The notes beneath the pieces were generated by a model. The model saw only the letters and a list, made by a program, of their open reading frames with translations, was not told where the DNA came from and did no database searches. The position numbers were made by a program, and so were the translations under genes. From Aricia agestis (taxonomy: Eukaryota > Arthropoda > Insecta > Lepidoptera > Lycaenidae), in NCBI RefSeq assembly GCF_905147365.1, contig NC_056415.1, positions 11,488,001 through 11,552,000 of the forward strand: 64,000 nt of DNA. Direction: 5' to 3'. Positions 11,028 through 21,411 of this stretch are shown here, in pieces (within the stretch, counting starts at the first letter, position 1; each line of letters starts with the position of its first letter).

Positions 11028-11347
11028 CCAGCTGTTCCGGCAAACCTTTTTTGCCATATAAAATATTCCGCCCATATTATTTTATTGAAATGACTAAATA
11101 AGTATGTCACCATGGCAACGTCTATCGCTATCCCGTCGCACAAACAATGATGGCCGTCAGTCTCGACTCTCGAGTTGCAATAATTTACTATTATTTATTC
11201 AACAAATGCTAAGTGCATTTGTTGATAAAAAGTAGATGTTGTCCGATTCTCAACCCTAGCCGATATGCTCGCTAAGATTCACAAAAATCGGTCGAGCCGT
11301 TTCAGAGGAGTTCAATTACGCACACCGTGACGCGAGAATTTTATATA
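11028..11347 (-). mobile_element. Helitron-like non-autonomous element
   Basis: A minus-strand repeat starting near TATATAAAATTCTCGCGTCAC and ending GCCGGAACAGCTGG. It is homologous over its length to copies at 31011-31303 and 48889-49200, sharing CTCGAGACTGACGG and GACGTTGCCATGGTGAC. The better copies end in CAGCTAG followed by T, the CTRR-type 3' end of Helitrons; here it has decayed to CTGG. The gypsy element lies immediately beside its 5' end. Confidence 0.7.
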
Positions 11348-11351
11348 CTAG

Positions 11352-11652
11352 TTTAAGGTGCAATACTTTTATTCACTTTACTTATGCACTTAAAATACAG
11401 GTGTGGCTCACTAATAACTATAATTAGGTATAATAACAACAAAGTACACAATCAAGTAGTGCAGCTTACGCTCGCGCGTCCCGACTGGCGCGGGGGTGCC
11501 GCGCTCGCCGGTGCATTCCAGAACGCTTCACCCCGCGGTGCCCCTTGACCTCGAGCCCCGATGCAACAAGATCGACTCGATTCGGCGGGCGTCGTTACAA
11601 CTATTATTACGCGCACATACAAACAATAATAATAATTAACACACGCGCTACA
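11352..11652 (-). repeat. Gypsy 3' LTR
   Basis: A 301-bp LTR (minus-strand TGTAGCGCG to CACCTTAAA), identical by eye to 19462-19762. Its middle is GC-rich and unlike the surrounding AT-rich DNA. Confidence 0.95.
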
Positions 11653-11668
11653 AACTCCCCCTCTAGTT
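11653..11668 (-). other. Gypsy polypurine tract
   Basis: On the minus strand AGAGGGGGAGTT abuts the 3' LTR, as expected for plus-strand priming. Confidence 0.75.
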
Positions 11669-11691
11669 CGAACTAGCGTCCCGCGTTCGGA

Positions 11692-14600
11692 CTAGCACTT
11701 ACGAGGTCGCCCCCGCTTACGTTTGACCCTAACAGGTGCTTCTAATTTGCCAACGTATGGCGTCAATTGTGACACGTGGTAACGTCCAATGCCTTCTAGA
11801 AGATACGTCGTGGGACTAACTACTTCACTGATACGATAGGGACCGTCTCTCTTCGGAATAAACTTAACAGACTGCCCGGATCCGACACTGTTCGGTCCGT
11901 GAGTGTTTAAGAGGACTAAACTACCTACCTCGTAATCCGGTGGTGCTCTCCTACCTTTATCGGCGTACTTCTTCTGGATGGACTGGGCACGCTCGTGAAC
12001 CTCTCGCGCGTCTACGAGTGCTGTCGACAACCTGCGTAAGTATGGAGTAACATTAGGAACGAAATTATCGTTTTCCACAATAGCTCTCATATCTGATATC
12101 ACGTCGGAAGGAGCTCGCAGCTCTCTTCCGAAGGTAAGGAATGACGGGGTAGAACCGGTGCTCGCCGTCGTTGCCGTGTTCATCGCAAACCTAATTGCGG
12201 GCAGGTGTTCGTCCCAGGAGCCGTGATCTCTCCCCACTAGGATAGCAAGCTGCGGCTTTAGGTCGCGGTTCTTCCTCTCTACGGGATTCGCCTCGGGATG
12301 ATATAGAGGGGTCAGCGACTGTTTGATGCCGAAGGTGTGGCAAACTTGCTGCATCACCTCAGCGACAAACTGCACTCCATTATCGCTAATCATCCTCCGT
12401 GGTACTCCGAATCTCAAGAATACCTCGCTTACCAGGGCAGCGGCACATTCCACGCTGGTGGCGTTCTCCAGGGCAAACAGCTCTGTCCATCGGGAACAGA
12501 CATCCTCCACTATCAAAATCCAGCGGTTGCCTTTAGCTGTTCTCGGCAAAGGCCCAAACAAATCAACAGCGATGACCTCAAAGCGTCGGTTTGTCGCAGG
12601 CGTTTGGAGCAAGCCGGCAGGCTTCCTGTTATCTGCCTTGTAGCGTTGGCACGCAGTACATCCTTTTATATAATTGGTAACGTATGTTCTCATACCCATC
12701 CAAAAGTACCGGGTCCTGATGCGTTGAAGGGTTCTCTCCACTCCGAAATGGCCTGCTGTGGGTGCGTCGTGAAACTCGGCGAGCACCTGCTCTCTCTCGT
12801 GTGCTGGAATCACAAGGCAAGCAGTATCAGCGTCATCGGCTTCGGGGGTACATCTATACAATACACCATCTGACATCAGATACCCTTTTTCTGACCAATT
12901 CCTCCCCCTAAAGGGATCGTCGGTGGCCTCTAAATCTTCGATAATGTTCTTCAAGTCGGTATCTTTAAGCTGGCTCTCACGCACCTCTGCAGGAGTCTTG
13001 TGCGGTATGTCTACAGTGACAAAGCACACCTCGCAACTTTCTGCTCCACCGTTGCAACAGGGAGGGCGACTGAGAGTGTCTGCTATGACATTCACTCTAC
13101 CAGGAGTATACTGTATCTGCAGGTTGTATGACTGCAGCGTCAGGGCCCACCTTGCTAGGCGGCCACTCGGTGTCTTTAAGCTCATCAGCCAGCGCAAGGG
13201 CTGATGGTCAGATTTAACAATTACCTCTGAACCTTCTATATAACCTCTGAACTTCGTCACAGCCCACACGACCGCCAAAGCTTCTCTTTCCGTGGTTGAG
13301 TAGTTTCTCTCCGCAGGTTGTAGCAGTCTGCTGGCGTACTCCACGGGCCGTTCGTCGGGGCCCTCCCCCTGCATCAGGACAGCTCCGAGGCAGTAGCCGC
13401 TACTGTCAGTCCTGAGGGAAAAAGGTTTAGCTTCATCAGCTTGTCGAAGAATAGGGGCAGTGACTAAAAGTCTTTTAATATGATCAAATGCAGCTTGCTG
13501 GCCATCAGTCCATTTCCAGGTACTACTCTTCTTTAAGAGGTCAGTCAACGGCTTAGCCAAGGCAGCATAGTTGGGTACAAAACGTCGGAACCAGCTCGAC
13601 GTCGCCAAAAATCCTTTGAGCTGCTTCTCGTTCTTTGGAGCAGGCATTTCAGCAATAGCTGCAGTCTTATCCGGGTCAACGTGTAAACCGCCAGGAACAA
13701 TAATATGGCCAAGGAATTTTACTGAGTCTCTGGCGAAACAACTCTTCTCACGGTTGACTCGCAGGTTGAACACCTCCAGCCTCCTGAAGACAGCTTCCAG
13801 GTCTTCCAGGTGCTGTTTGAAATCTGGGGACAAGACGATGAGGTCGTCGAGGTATCCTAAAATTGTCACGGGTCTGTTTCCACGTGGGCTCTGCGATATC
13901 TCGGTCCCGTCGGTCTCATCTGTCACAATCGGTACGCTCAGGTTTGACTTAAACTGATCGATTAATCTCTGGAACGTAGCGCCTGAGTTGCGGAGGCCCA
14001 TCGGCATCCTCTTGAACCGGTAAGTACCAGCTGGTGTTATAAATGCTGTCTTGTCCTTGTCCTCATCGTAGACACTTACTTGAAAATATCCAGAGCGGAG
14101 GTCGAGGGTGGTCATGTAACTAGTGGTCTTAGCAGCGTGCAGTACGTCTTCTATGCGCGGCAGCGGGTATCGGTCCGGTTCCGTCACGGCATTGAGCTTC
14201 CGGTAGTCCACGCATAGTCGTACGCCGCCATCTTTCTTAGTGACCAGTACGACGTTTGCCGCCCAGGGCGACTCGCACTCCTCAATCACGTCTGCTTCCA
14301 GCAGCTTCTCCAGCTCGTTATTTAATAATTCACGTTTACCTTGTGACAAGCGGTACGGTGGTGAAGCTATAGGCTCCTGTCTCTCATCGACCCGAATGCG
14401 GTGAGACGCGTAGCTGGTCGGCGGTCCCCGGTCGGCAAACCGCTCAGCTTGACTGATGATCAGCTGGTTGAGCTGGGTCCTCTGAGCTGTCGACAGCTGC
14501 GTCGCTTCGTCGTTCCTCAACATCAGAGTGTTCTCTTCCAGCGTCAGCTGCATAGTCGAGGTGTAGCCGGCGTTAACTCGCGCTTCCCCCTTGAAGAATT

Positions 14601-14992
14601 GGAACTTCGCTCCAGGTGCGTCTGAAAGATGCCAACATTCGTTTTTCAGGTCGAGTAATATACCTGCCTGCACAATGAAATCTTGCCCTAGAAGGGTCCT
14701 ATTATTAGCTTCCGGTATTACTAAAAACTTAGTCGTAAACTCACGATTATTAAGATAAACTTTAGTCTCGCATAATAATACGTTGCTCACCTGTCGTGTC
14801 CCGTCGGCGAGACCAATCGTACGACGAACTTGCTTAAAACTTACTCCGTTGTTCAATAATATTTTATAAAGTCCTGGGCTGGCCAAGGACTCGGTGGCGC
14901 CGGTATCCAGCACAGCGACACCAACCTGCGAAAACACTTTAATCTTTATAACCGCGCGCGCCACCCCGGCGTCGCGCGTAACGGCCGTTTGA
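11692..14992 (-). CDS. Gypsy Pol portion (protease, RT, RNase H, integrase)
   Basis: An open frame running from the hAT boundary to the stop near the polypurine tract. Counting from the first Met at 14964, domains in order are: retropepsin VAVLDTGATES near residue 20; reverse transcriptase with LDLRSGYFQVSV and the catalytic GYLDDLIVLS near residue 370; RNase H starting LRTDSSGYCLGAVL near 525; integrase zinc motif (H-H-C-C; GHFGVERT to CTACQRYK) near 735-770; and the DDE core with IAVDLFGPL, MISDNGVQF and NPVERKN. The basic C-terminus ends RKRGRPRKC. No internal stop is present, so catalytic potential looks intact. The N-terminal side is cut by the hAT element; the frame is continuous with gag once the insertion is ignored. 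Confidence 0.94.
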
Positions 14993-15000
14993 AAACTTAC

Positions 15001-15135
15001 TAGAGATGGACGATATACATCGATTTATTTAAAACACTCGATGTATAGTAACGATGCATCGTATAAACCGATGTATTGTTAATACTTCAACATCGAATAT
15101 ATATCGATGTTTTTCATTCGATACATCGACCAAGC
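15001..15135. promoter_or_regulatory. hAT left end: TIR and ACATCGAT motif array
   Basis: After the TIR TAGAGATGGAC the next 125 bases contain about seven copies or near-copies of ACATCGAT/ATCGATGT in both orientations. hAT transposases bind short subterminal repeats, so this is the likely binding array. Confidence 0.75.
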
Positions 15136-16233
15136 AAATTAGGAATGAGTATACTATGAGTGAAACGAAACGTTATAATCAGTGCTGCCAATATAACAAA
15201 CGCGCCTATCAGTTATTATAGGCTGAATTGGCTATGTTTCCATTGCCGCGGAGCCGGTATAGCAAAATTAAAAGTATTTAAATTAAACCAACAAAACAAA
15301 ACAACAATATGGCCGAGTTTTTGGAAGAACGTGAAAGAGTGATGTTGTGTTTTTATATTATTTTCCTAAAATTGTGTTATCTGGGTTTTTAATGTGTAAT
15401 ATTGGTAGGACATTAACCATTAAATATTCATTATCGTGCACAAGTGTGGGAAAGTGATGTAATAACCAGAAACGTGCTTTTTTGTGTTCCCTCCAAAACT
15501 CCATCAAAAGTTTCAGTAAAGCGTCCTACCACTTTACTGAATCGACCGACTTGACTTCTTGACTGTATTGACTTTATACTTAGACTTTGACTAGACTTTA
15601 GACCTGACTGACCTGACGATAATATAGAAAAAATTGTATAAAGAATATTGTTTTCCCGCCATAATATTATACTCGACACTGGCCATGGTTATAGCCGAAG
15701 TGCCATTATATGAAAAAAAAAAAAAAAAACAATATGGCCGACCGAGTCTCTGCTGTGGAAACGTGTGTTGTGTTTTAATACGATACAAGTGTTTGCTTTG
15801 TTTGAAACTAAAAAGAAACTTTGATTTATCAACAGGTATGTGTATTAATAAACAGAATAATGTATTTAGTGATAATGGGTTCGAAATTTTACTGGTAATA
15901 TCACATTGTTTTGTTGTCAAAAAGTAGAAAGTAATTACTTATGTTGAAAATATTTTACGTTTTACTGCGCGTGCATATAACTAATTAACATATAAAAGAG
16001 AAGATTACGTTACGAAGTTTGCATTAATTTCGCAATGTAATACGATTTGATTGGAAGGTTATATTTTTACCCTGAAATACTACCTACCGTAGTGATTCCA
16101 AGTTATCGATACTATATTATCGATTATGATGCGGCATAAACATATTTGTATTTTACTAGGCAGTTAATAGGTATTATTATAAATACCCCGTAAACCGTGC
16201 TATAAAGTATTATTTTTTTAACTTTCAGTTATA
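15136..16233 (+). other. hAT 5' leader with probable intron
   Basis: Non-coding leader of the transposase gene. AACAG|GTATG (donor at 15836) and a pyrimidine-rich TTTTTAACTTTCAG (acceptor ending 16228) would define a 393-bp 5'-UTR intron ending five bases before the transposase ATG. Two short frames starting ATGGCCGA occur upstream (15309 and 15734), each after ACAATATGGCCGA-like context; they end quickly. Intron and exon assignment is inferred from splice-like sequences only. Confidence 0.45.
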
Positions 16234-18204
16234 ATGGGACCCAAGAAAAAAAGTTCAGTTTGGCAGTTCTTTAACAAAATTGATGATAAGAAAACGAAAT
16301 GCAAACTATGTCAAAAGGAAATTAAGTCTGCTGGAAATACTACGAACTTAATTGGGCACGTTCGTAATGTTCATAAGGCTGCTTATCTTGAAATTCAGCC
16401 AAAACAAAATACATTAAATGCAGAAGAAATATCGAATCCTCTAAATACCAAGGTAACGCCTAACGATAACATTGATGATGGTTTACTTCAATCTGAACCG
16501 ATTCCTAGTACAAGTGGCAGTGGCAATAAAAGATCCTGTGAGCCGTTACCGAAAACCGTAAATGAAACTATTGATTTAGACTTAGAAGAAAACGTTACCC
16601 CTTTAAAACGCCAAAAAACAATACAGGCCGCCTTTAAAGATATTTCTTCTTACTCAGAATCTGGACAGAAGACAAGGAAACTGAACAACTGTTTATTATT
16701 CATGATTTGCAAAGACCATCAGCCTTTCTCAATTGTTGAAAACGAAGGCTTCAGAACTCTAATGAAAACAGTTGCTCCTCAATATAAACTCCCGAGTAGA
16801 ACAACTCTAAGACGCTGGCTGGACGATAAATATGAAGTAATTTCAGAGACAATTAAAAAAATGCTATCCTCTATAGAAGATATAACCCTAACAACGGATA
16901 TTTGGTCGGATACCTTAAATATGAAAAGTTTTTTGGGCATCACAGCGCATTTCGGAATAGACATTGAACTATACTCAATCACTTTAGGCGTGTACGAATT
17001 GGATGAAAGACATACATCAGATTATCTTTCTGAAATTCTCTTAAAGGTATGCCAAGACTGGAAAATAGACCAAGAGAATGTAACGGCTGTTGTTACTGAC
17101 AACGCAGCCAATATAGTAAAGGCGATCGAATTAGCGTTCGGTAGAAGGAAACATATCCCATGTTTTGCCCATACTTTGAATTTGGTAGCTGAAGGCACAA
17201 TGATGTGTACTGAGTGGAGAAACATTGTTTCTAAAGTAAAAACAATAGTGACTTGGTTTAAACAGAGTTGCGTAGCTAGTGACGAGTTACGTAAAGCCAC
17301 TGCTGCGGCTATGGAGTCTCCTGCTGGGGTAAAATTAATACAAAGCGTGGATACTCGTTGGAACAGTACATACTATATGTTACAAAGATTTCTAGAACTC
17401 CGCAGTGTCATAAATGATATTCTCTTCCGCCACCCCAGAGCACCTGCAATGCTCAGTGCATCGGATATATCTACTGTATCGTCTGTCATCGTGGTGTTGC
17501 GACCCTTGGAAGCGGCTACAAAAGAAATTTCGGGTGATAAATACTGCACAAGTAGTAAAATTATTCCCTTAGTTCGTTGCATGCTCTCTAAAATAACTTC
17601 AGCTGTTATAGAAGATCCCGTAGCGAAGGAGGTGCAAAAACTTGCTATTAATGAAATAAATAAAAGAATGGGTTCTATAGAACATGTGAGTGCTCTTGCT
17701 ATCGCAAGTATTCTAGATCCACGGTTCAAAAGAATACATTTCAATGATGCAATAGCTTGTTCGAATGCTGTTTCGAAAATTAAGGATATAATGAAGAAGA
17801 ATTTGCAAAGCAATGAAGAACCTGAGTCAGATTCTGATAAATCTGATAAAAATGAAGAGGTCTTTTCATTATGGACTGATCACCATAAGTTAGTGCATCG
17901 TAACTGGAAAATTAACAAATCTGAAGATGTTTTGTCTGACGAACTTTCAGTTTATCTCAGAAGTCCTGTTGGAAGACTGAACGAAAATCCGTTAGAAATC
18001 TGGAGGGATTATAAAATACAATTCCCGAAGCTGTACAAAATAGCTTTCAAGTATTTGACAATAGTTGGCACGTCAGTACCTTCAGAAAGACTTTTTTCAC
18101 AGGCAGGGCTAGTTTTGACTGAACGAAGGAACCGATTGAAGGGGAAAAGATTAAGTAAACTTTTATTTTTACATAGCATTGACAAAAAATATTGGAATAT
18201 GTAA
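16234..18204 (+). CDS. hAT transposase, BED-finger type (656 aa)
   Basis: An uninterrupted frame encoding a hAT-superfamily transposase that would cut and rejoin the element ends in the nucleus. An N-terminal BED zinc finger has C23, C26, H42 and H47 (CKLCQKEI and HVRNVH). The catalytic region shows TTDIWSDTLN (Asp near residue 222), VVTDNAANI (Asp near 289) and the hAT PCFAHTLNL motif near 312. The C-terminal dimerisation domain has SVPSERLFSQAGLVL near 613-630, supplying the expected glutamate, then RRNRLKG. Length and order are typical of ZBED-like transposases. The ATG follows a possible splice acceptor. Nothing in the frame suggests decay. Confidence in the family is very high; activity is inferred. 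Confidence 0.96.
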   Translation: MGPKKKSSVWQFFNKIDDKKTKCKLCQKEIKSAGNTTNLIGHVRNVHKAAYLEIQPKQNTLNAEEISNPLNTKVTPNDNIDDGLLQSEPIPSTSGSGNKRSCEPLPKTVNETIDLDLEENVTPLKRQKTIQAAFKDISSYSESGQKTRKLNNCLLFMICKDHQPFSIVENEGFRTLMKTVAPQYKLPSRTTLRRWLDDKYEVISETIKKMLSSIEDITLTTDIWSDTLNMKSFLGITAHFGIDIELYSITLGVYELDERHTSDYLSEILLKVCQDWKIDQENVTAVVTDNAANIVKAIELAFGRRKHIPCFAHTLNLVAEGTMMCTEWRNIVSKVKTIVTWFKQSCVASDELRKATAAAMESPAGVKLIQSVDTRWNSTYYMLQRFLELRSVINDILFRHPRAPAMLSASDISTVSSVIVVLRPLEAATKEISGDKYCTSSKIIPLVRCMLSKITSAVIEDPVAKEVQKLAINEINKRMGSIEHVSALAIASILDPRFKRIHFNDAIACSNAVSKIKDIMKKNLQSNEEPESDSDKSDKNEEVFSLWTDHHKLVHRNWKINKSEDVLSDELSVYLRSPVGRLNENPLEIWRDYKIQFPKLYKIAFKYLTIVGTSVPSERLFSQAGLVLTERRNRLKGKRLSKLLFLHSIDKKYWNM

Positions 18205-18309
18205 AAAAAAATGTGTTGGCTGTGTGATTTTGAATTTGAATAAATATATTTCCTGCTTTTATTAATACATATTTTTGTTTTAATTAAGGCCTAACCTAAC
18301 CTAAAATAC

Positions 18310-18440
18310 GTCATGGCGAAAACAATCGATGTTTAAGAAACATCGATGTATTTCTCAATACATCGTATTACCATCGATGTGACCGGTCGATGCATTACAT
18401 CGAAAAAAACATCGATGTATATTTTAAATGTCCATCCCTA
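18310..18440. promoter_or_regulatory. hAT right end: TIR and ACATCGAT motif array
   Basis: This mirrors the left end. About eight ACATCGAT/ATCGATGT or ATGCATTACATCG variants lie between 18325 and 18425, followed by the TIR, which reads GTCCATCCCTA on the plus strand. A poly(A)-signal-like AATAAATATATTT lies at 18239-18252, between the transposase stop and the array. Confidence 0.75.
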
Positions 18441-19429
18441 AAACTTACTTGATGGTCGGTCGAAGCGGTGCTCCTGCACGTCGGGCACTTGGAGCGAATC
18501 ACACCTTCTTTACCACAACCATAACAAGAAATCGGTTTAGCTTTCACCTCGTCGGCATTGGGCGTTACGTTGCGTCTACATTCGTCGGTGGTATGACCAA
18601 TTCTCCTACACGACGCGCAACGCGTTCTAACACGTTTAGACACGATATTATTTTTACTATCCGCATTACTAACGGTATTAGAATAAACATCGGCAACGGG
18701 CGCCTTTGGTACAAACTTACCCCCATCCGCGTTTAACGGGTTAACATTATAAACAGAGTGCCGTACATATCTAGCGCGCTCTAACAAACAATCTATGCTA
18801 TCTATATTCTCGCGCGGCACGTACTTCCTAATACTATCACTTAACAGTCCATAAATTATGTCTATCTTCATTTTTTCGGGAACCTCGTACGGGAGTCGAG
18901 CGAAGTGGGCACGGATCTTCGACACGAAGGAATCGACGTGCTCGTCCTCTTGTTCTCGGGCGAAAATCTCGCGAAATATCCAATGGGCGGGACGTGGTGC
19001 GCCGAACATGTTACGTAGCCTTTTTATTGCGTCGTCCCACGTTTGTACGGTGGCTTTTATGCCTTGCCACCATACCGCAGCCTCTCCCGTTAGCAGCATA
19101 GGCATACCACGGAGCGCGATGTGGTCCGGTACATTCGCACACTCTTTGTACGTAACTATGTTATCGATAAATGCTTCTACGGCGTCGGCGTCGTTTTTCT
19201 TTCCGTCGAAGCGGGCGGTGCACGCGACGAAATTTCCTACCGTTGCTGTCGCCGGAGTCGGGGCGGGTGCTGCTTGTGTCTGTGACTGAAGACTTTGGAT
19301 CACGCCGCTTAGAAGTGCGGTGAACTGGGCTTCTGACAATGTGGCGCCGGTATTCACGGGCGCGGGTGCCGCCATGTTAGCGTCAGTTTCTTCTGCACTC
19401 GCGTTTTCTTGTTGTCGCGTTTTCGGCAT
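18441..19429 (-). CDS. Gypsy Gag portion, interrupted at its C-terminus
   Basis: The frame starts with an in-frame ATG (MPKTRQQENAS) about 30 bases inside the 5' LTR; an upstream ATG at 19459 is less likely. A retrotransposon Gag capsid region contains ACTARFDGKKNDADAVEAFI and LLTGEAAVWWQGIKA. It is followed by a CCHC knuckle (CASCRRIGHTTDEC) and a second cysteine cluster (CYGCGKEG, CPTC). The hAT element enters directly after a TDHQVSF-coding stretch. The frame on the far side of the insertion is the same, so Gag and Pol were one long polyprotein frame without a programmed frameshift. Confidence 0.92.
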
Positions 19430-19440
19430 TTTTGTGGTCC

Positions 19441-19461
19441 GGCCACAAGTTGGGCGCAATT
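19441..19461 (-). other. Gypsy primer binding site region
   Basis: The minus strand next to the 5' LTR reads ATTGCGCCCAACTTGTGGCC. By position it should be the tRNA primer site. I cannot name the tRNA from memory with confidence. Confidence 0.5.
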
Positions 19462-19762
19462 TTTAAGGTGCAATACTTTTATTCACTTTACTTATGCACT
19501 TAAAATACAGGTGTGGCTCACTAATAACTATAATTAGGTATAATAACAACAAAGTACACAATCAAGTAGTGCAGCTTACGCTCGCGCGTCCCGACTGGCG
19601 CGGGGGTGCCGCGCTCGCCGGTGCATTCCAGAACGCTTCACCCCGCGGTGCCCCTTGACCTCGAGCCCCGATGCAACAAGATCGACTCGATTCGGCGGGC
19701 GTCGTTACAACTATTATTACGCGCACATACAAACAATAATAATAATTAACACACGCGCTACA
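19462..19762 (-). repeat. Gypsy 5' LTR
   Basis: A 301-bp LTR, identical by eye to 11352-11652. It would carry the promoter for the minus-strand transcript. Confidence 0.95.
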
Positions 19763-19923
19763 CTAGATAGATTTATTTACTATAAAGTAACATGATGTTT
19801 TGTCATAATCTTATAGGTAAGATAAAAAATTGACATGATAGATTGTACCAATATTAAACTGTTCTGTGTCTTCCAGGCAAACTGCATGAAAAACCAAAGT
19901 GTAATGCTATTAGTACTCATATT

Positions 19924-20009
19924 ATGCTAAGTACTCACATACGGTTTAGCTCGATAGTTTTACTCCAAATCGAGCAATAACCGCCAAAACTGGAAGTAAA
20001 TATTATGTC
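19924..20009. mobile_element. MITE left half, split by the BEL/Pao element
   Basis: The sequence ATGCTAAGTACTCACATACGG followed by GCTCGATAGTTTTACTCCAAATCGAG matches the inverted right half at 26220-26290. The BEL element sits between the halves. A second full copy of the MITE follows at 26274-26466. Confidence 0.7.
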
Positions 20010-20242
20010 TGTCGACGCATCACATCATCGACGTCACACGCACACACGCAGGGCTTACGTAGGCCTGCGCCCGGGCTGCGCGGCGCGCCCCCTTCACTCG
20101 ATATTGGACCACCGCCGGTGTGCGCATGTCAAAGTGTCATACTTTAAAGTATCAATAAATCGTATTGAGTCTAAATCAGGTTTCATTCATCACCATCATC
20201 GAGGCACCTTCCAGTAGACGGCTCCAGGCTCCAGCCCCAACA
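20010..20242 (+). repeat. BEL/Pao 5' LTR
   Basis: A 233-bp LTR, identical by eye to 25987-26219. Contains AATAAA near 20153-20158, a plausible polyadenylation signal. Confidence 0.95.
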
Positions 20243-21411
20243 TTGATCCTTCTCCCGGACGTGCAGTGAACCAGCAGGGACAGTTTTGGGTTCGGATGCA
20301 GGATAGTGCCGTTAACAAAATTCCCGGATTGCAGCATTGCGAACAGGCAAGTGGCGAACTGGTCAGATAATCTCAAGTAAGCCAATTTTCCTTACTTATT
20401 AACAATCCCGATTCTGCCGCGTCATTTGTGTCAGTGCTGTGATTATTATCAATATTTTAGCTACCTATTGCTATAAATTAAGGCTACCTATTGCCGTTTA
20501 AATAACATTACCACAAATATATTTTTATCTATTGAATACCAATAAAATATTTGATAGATTTTTATGATTCAATTTTTATTAAAATAAAATAAAATAAAAA
20601 TAAAAAATGTTTTATTTCTGAGTAAATTTGAATCAAATTTTTTCAGAATGTCTACCTGATGCCTACCACCGGTTCGGGAACTACCCCGGCGAGAAGAACC
20701 GGCGTAAGAAACTCGCACGGGTTCCACTTTTTACCAAAAAAGTGAGAGAAAAATTATTCTTTTAAAATAAAGTTTACAATTTTGTAACTTAATATTATAT
20801 ACAATGTCAACATACATAATTGTAAGTCATAATATAATAATGTAGAAGTAGCCTTGCAAGAAGCCATCCTACTCCCAAGATGTGCCATCTTCTATGAAAT
20901 CATTGACCTTATAATAAGCTTTGGCACACAAACGCTCTTTGACTACTTTTTTAAATTTAAATTTCTATTATTCTATTTTATATTCTATTTTATATTCTAT
21001 TATTTATCGAGTACCTATAAATATTCGGTAGATACTAGAAAATTACATATAATAAAGTAATTAACCAATTAATTACCCATTATTTACAATTATTTACAAG
21101 TTTACATCAAACATACTTAAACCTATTTTACTAACTATTCTATTTACTTATATACTACCTATATATTAAGTATTTACATAATCAAATTATCCAGTTCAAC
21201 CTAAAAAGTGCATAAATATCATCATTTGTTTTTGCGCAATCGCAAAAACAAATCGGGTATTCATACAAAGTGTCGTACGATCGGCCGCTCGTGAGCCGGT
21301 TCTAGAAAAGTTATACAGGACGCATTCTAAACAACGGTGCGCGCTTTTACAGTAAATACTCGTTGTTACTATCTTTAGTTTATTTTCGTATTTCGGTGAA
21401 TTCCGATCACT
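20243..21411 (+). other. BEL/Pao leader with a nested repeat fragment
   Basis: A long non-coding leader between LTR and gag. An A-rich AAAATAAAATAAAAT tract at about 20578-20610 is followed by CTACCACCGGTTCGGGAA and GAGAAGAACCGGCGTAAGAAACTCG (20650-20735). This resembles the 3' end of a common lepidopteran short repeat and suggests a nested insertion or capture. A hairpin with 13-bp arms and a 4-base loop lies at 21224-21253. No coding frame is supported here. Confidence 0.55.

Larger units (their letters stand above)
14993..18448 (+). mobile_element. hAT transposon, apparently complete
   Basis: The 3,440-bp element at 15001-18440 is flanked by a perfect 8-bp target duplication AAACTTAC (14993-15000 and 18441-18448). 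Its terminal inverted repeats read TAGAGATGGAC on the left and TAGGGATGGAC on the right. Both subterminal regions are dense in ACATCGAT-type motifs. It carries one uninterrupted transposase frame. Integration inside the gypsy coding region splits gag from pol. All signs point to a young, potentially autonomous copy. Confidence 0.94.
11348..19766 (-). mobile_element. Ty3/gypsy element interrupted by a hAT transposon
   Basis: A minus-strand LTR retrotransposon spans 11352-19762 including its insertion. The two 301-bp LTRs appear identical and are flanked by the 4-bp duplication CTAG (11348-11351 and 19763-19766). Without the 3,440-bp hAT insertion and one copy of its 8-bp duplication, the element would be about 4.96 kb. 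The order is 5' LTR, gag with zinc fingers, protease, RT, RNase H, integrase, polypurine tract and 3' LTR, which is the gypsy order. No env frame is seen. LTR identity indicates a very recent insertion. Confidence 0.95.

Noticed and set aside
12323..14625. Plus-strand frames of 60-178 codons opposite the gypsy pol
   Set aside because: Shadows of the minus-strand polyprotein with no domain of their own.
16779..17813. Minus-strand frames opposite the hAT transposase
   Set aside because: Shadow frames of the transposase gene.
11692..19429. An envelope gene that would make the gypsy element an errantivirus
   Set aside because: No frame lies between the integrase end and the 3' LTR; only the polypurine tract is present.
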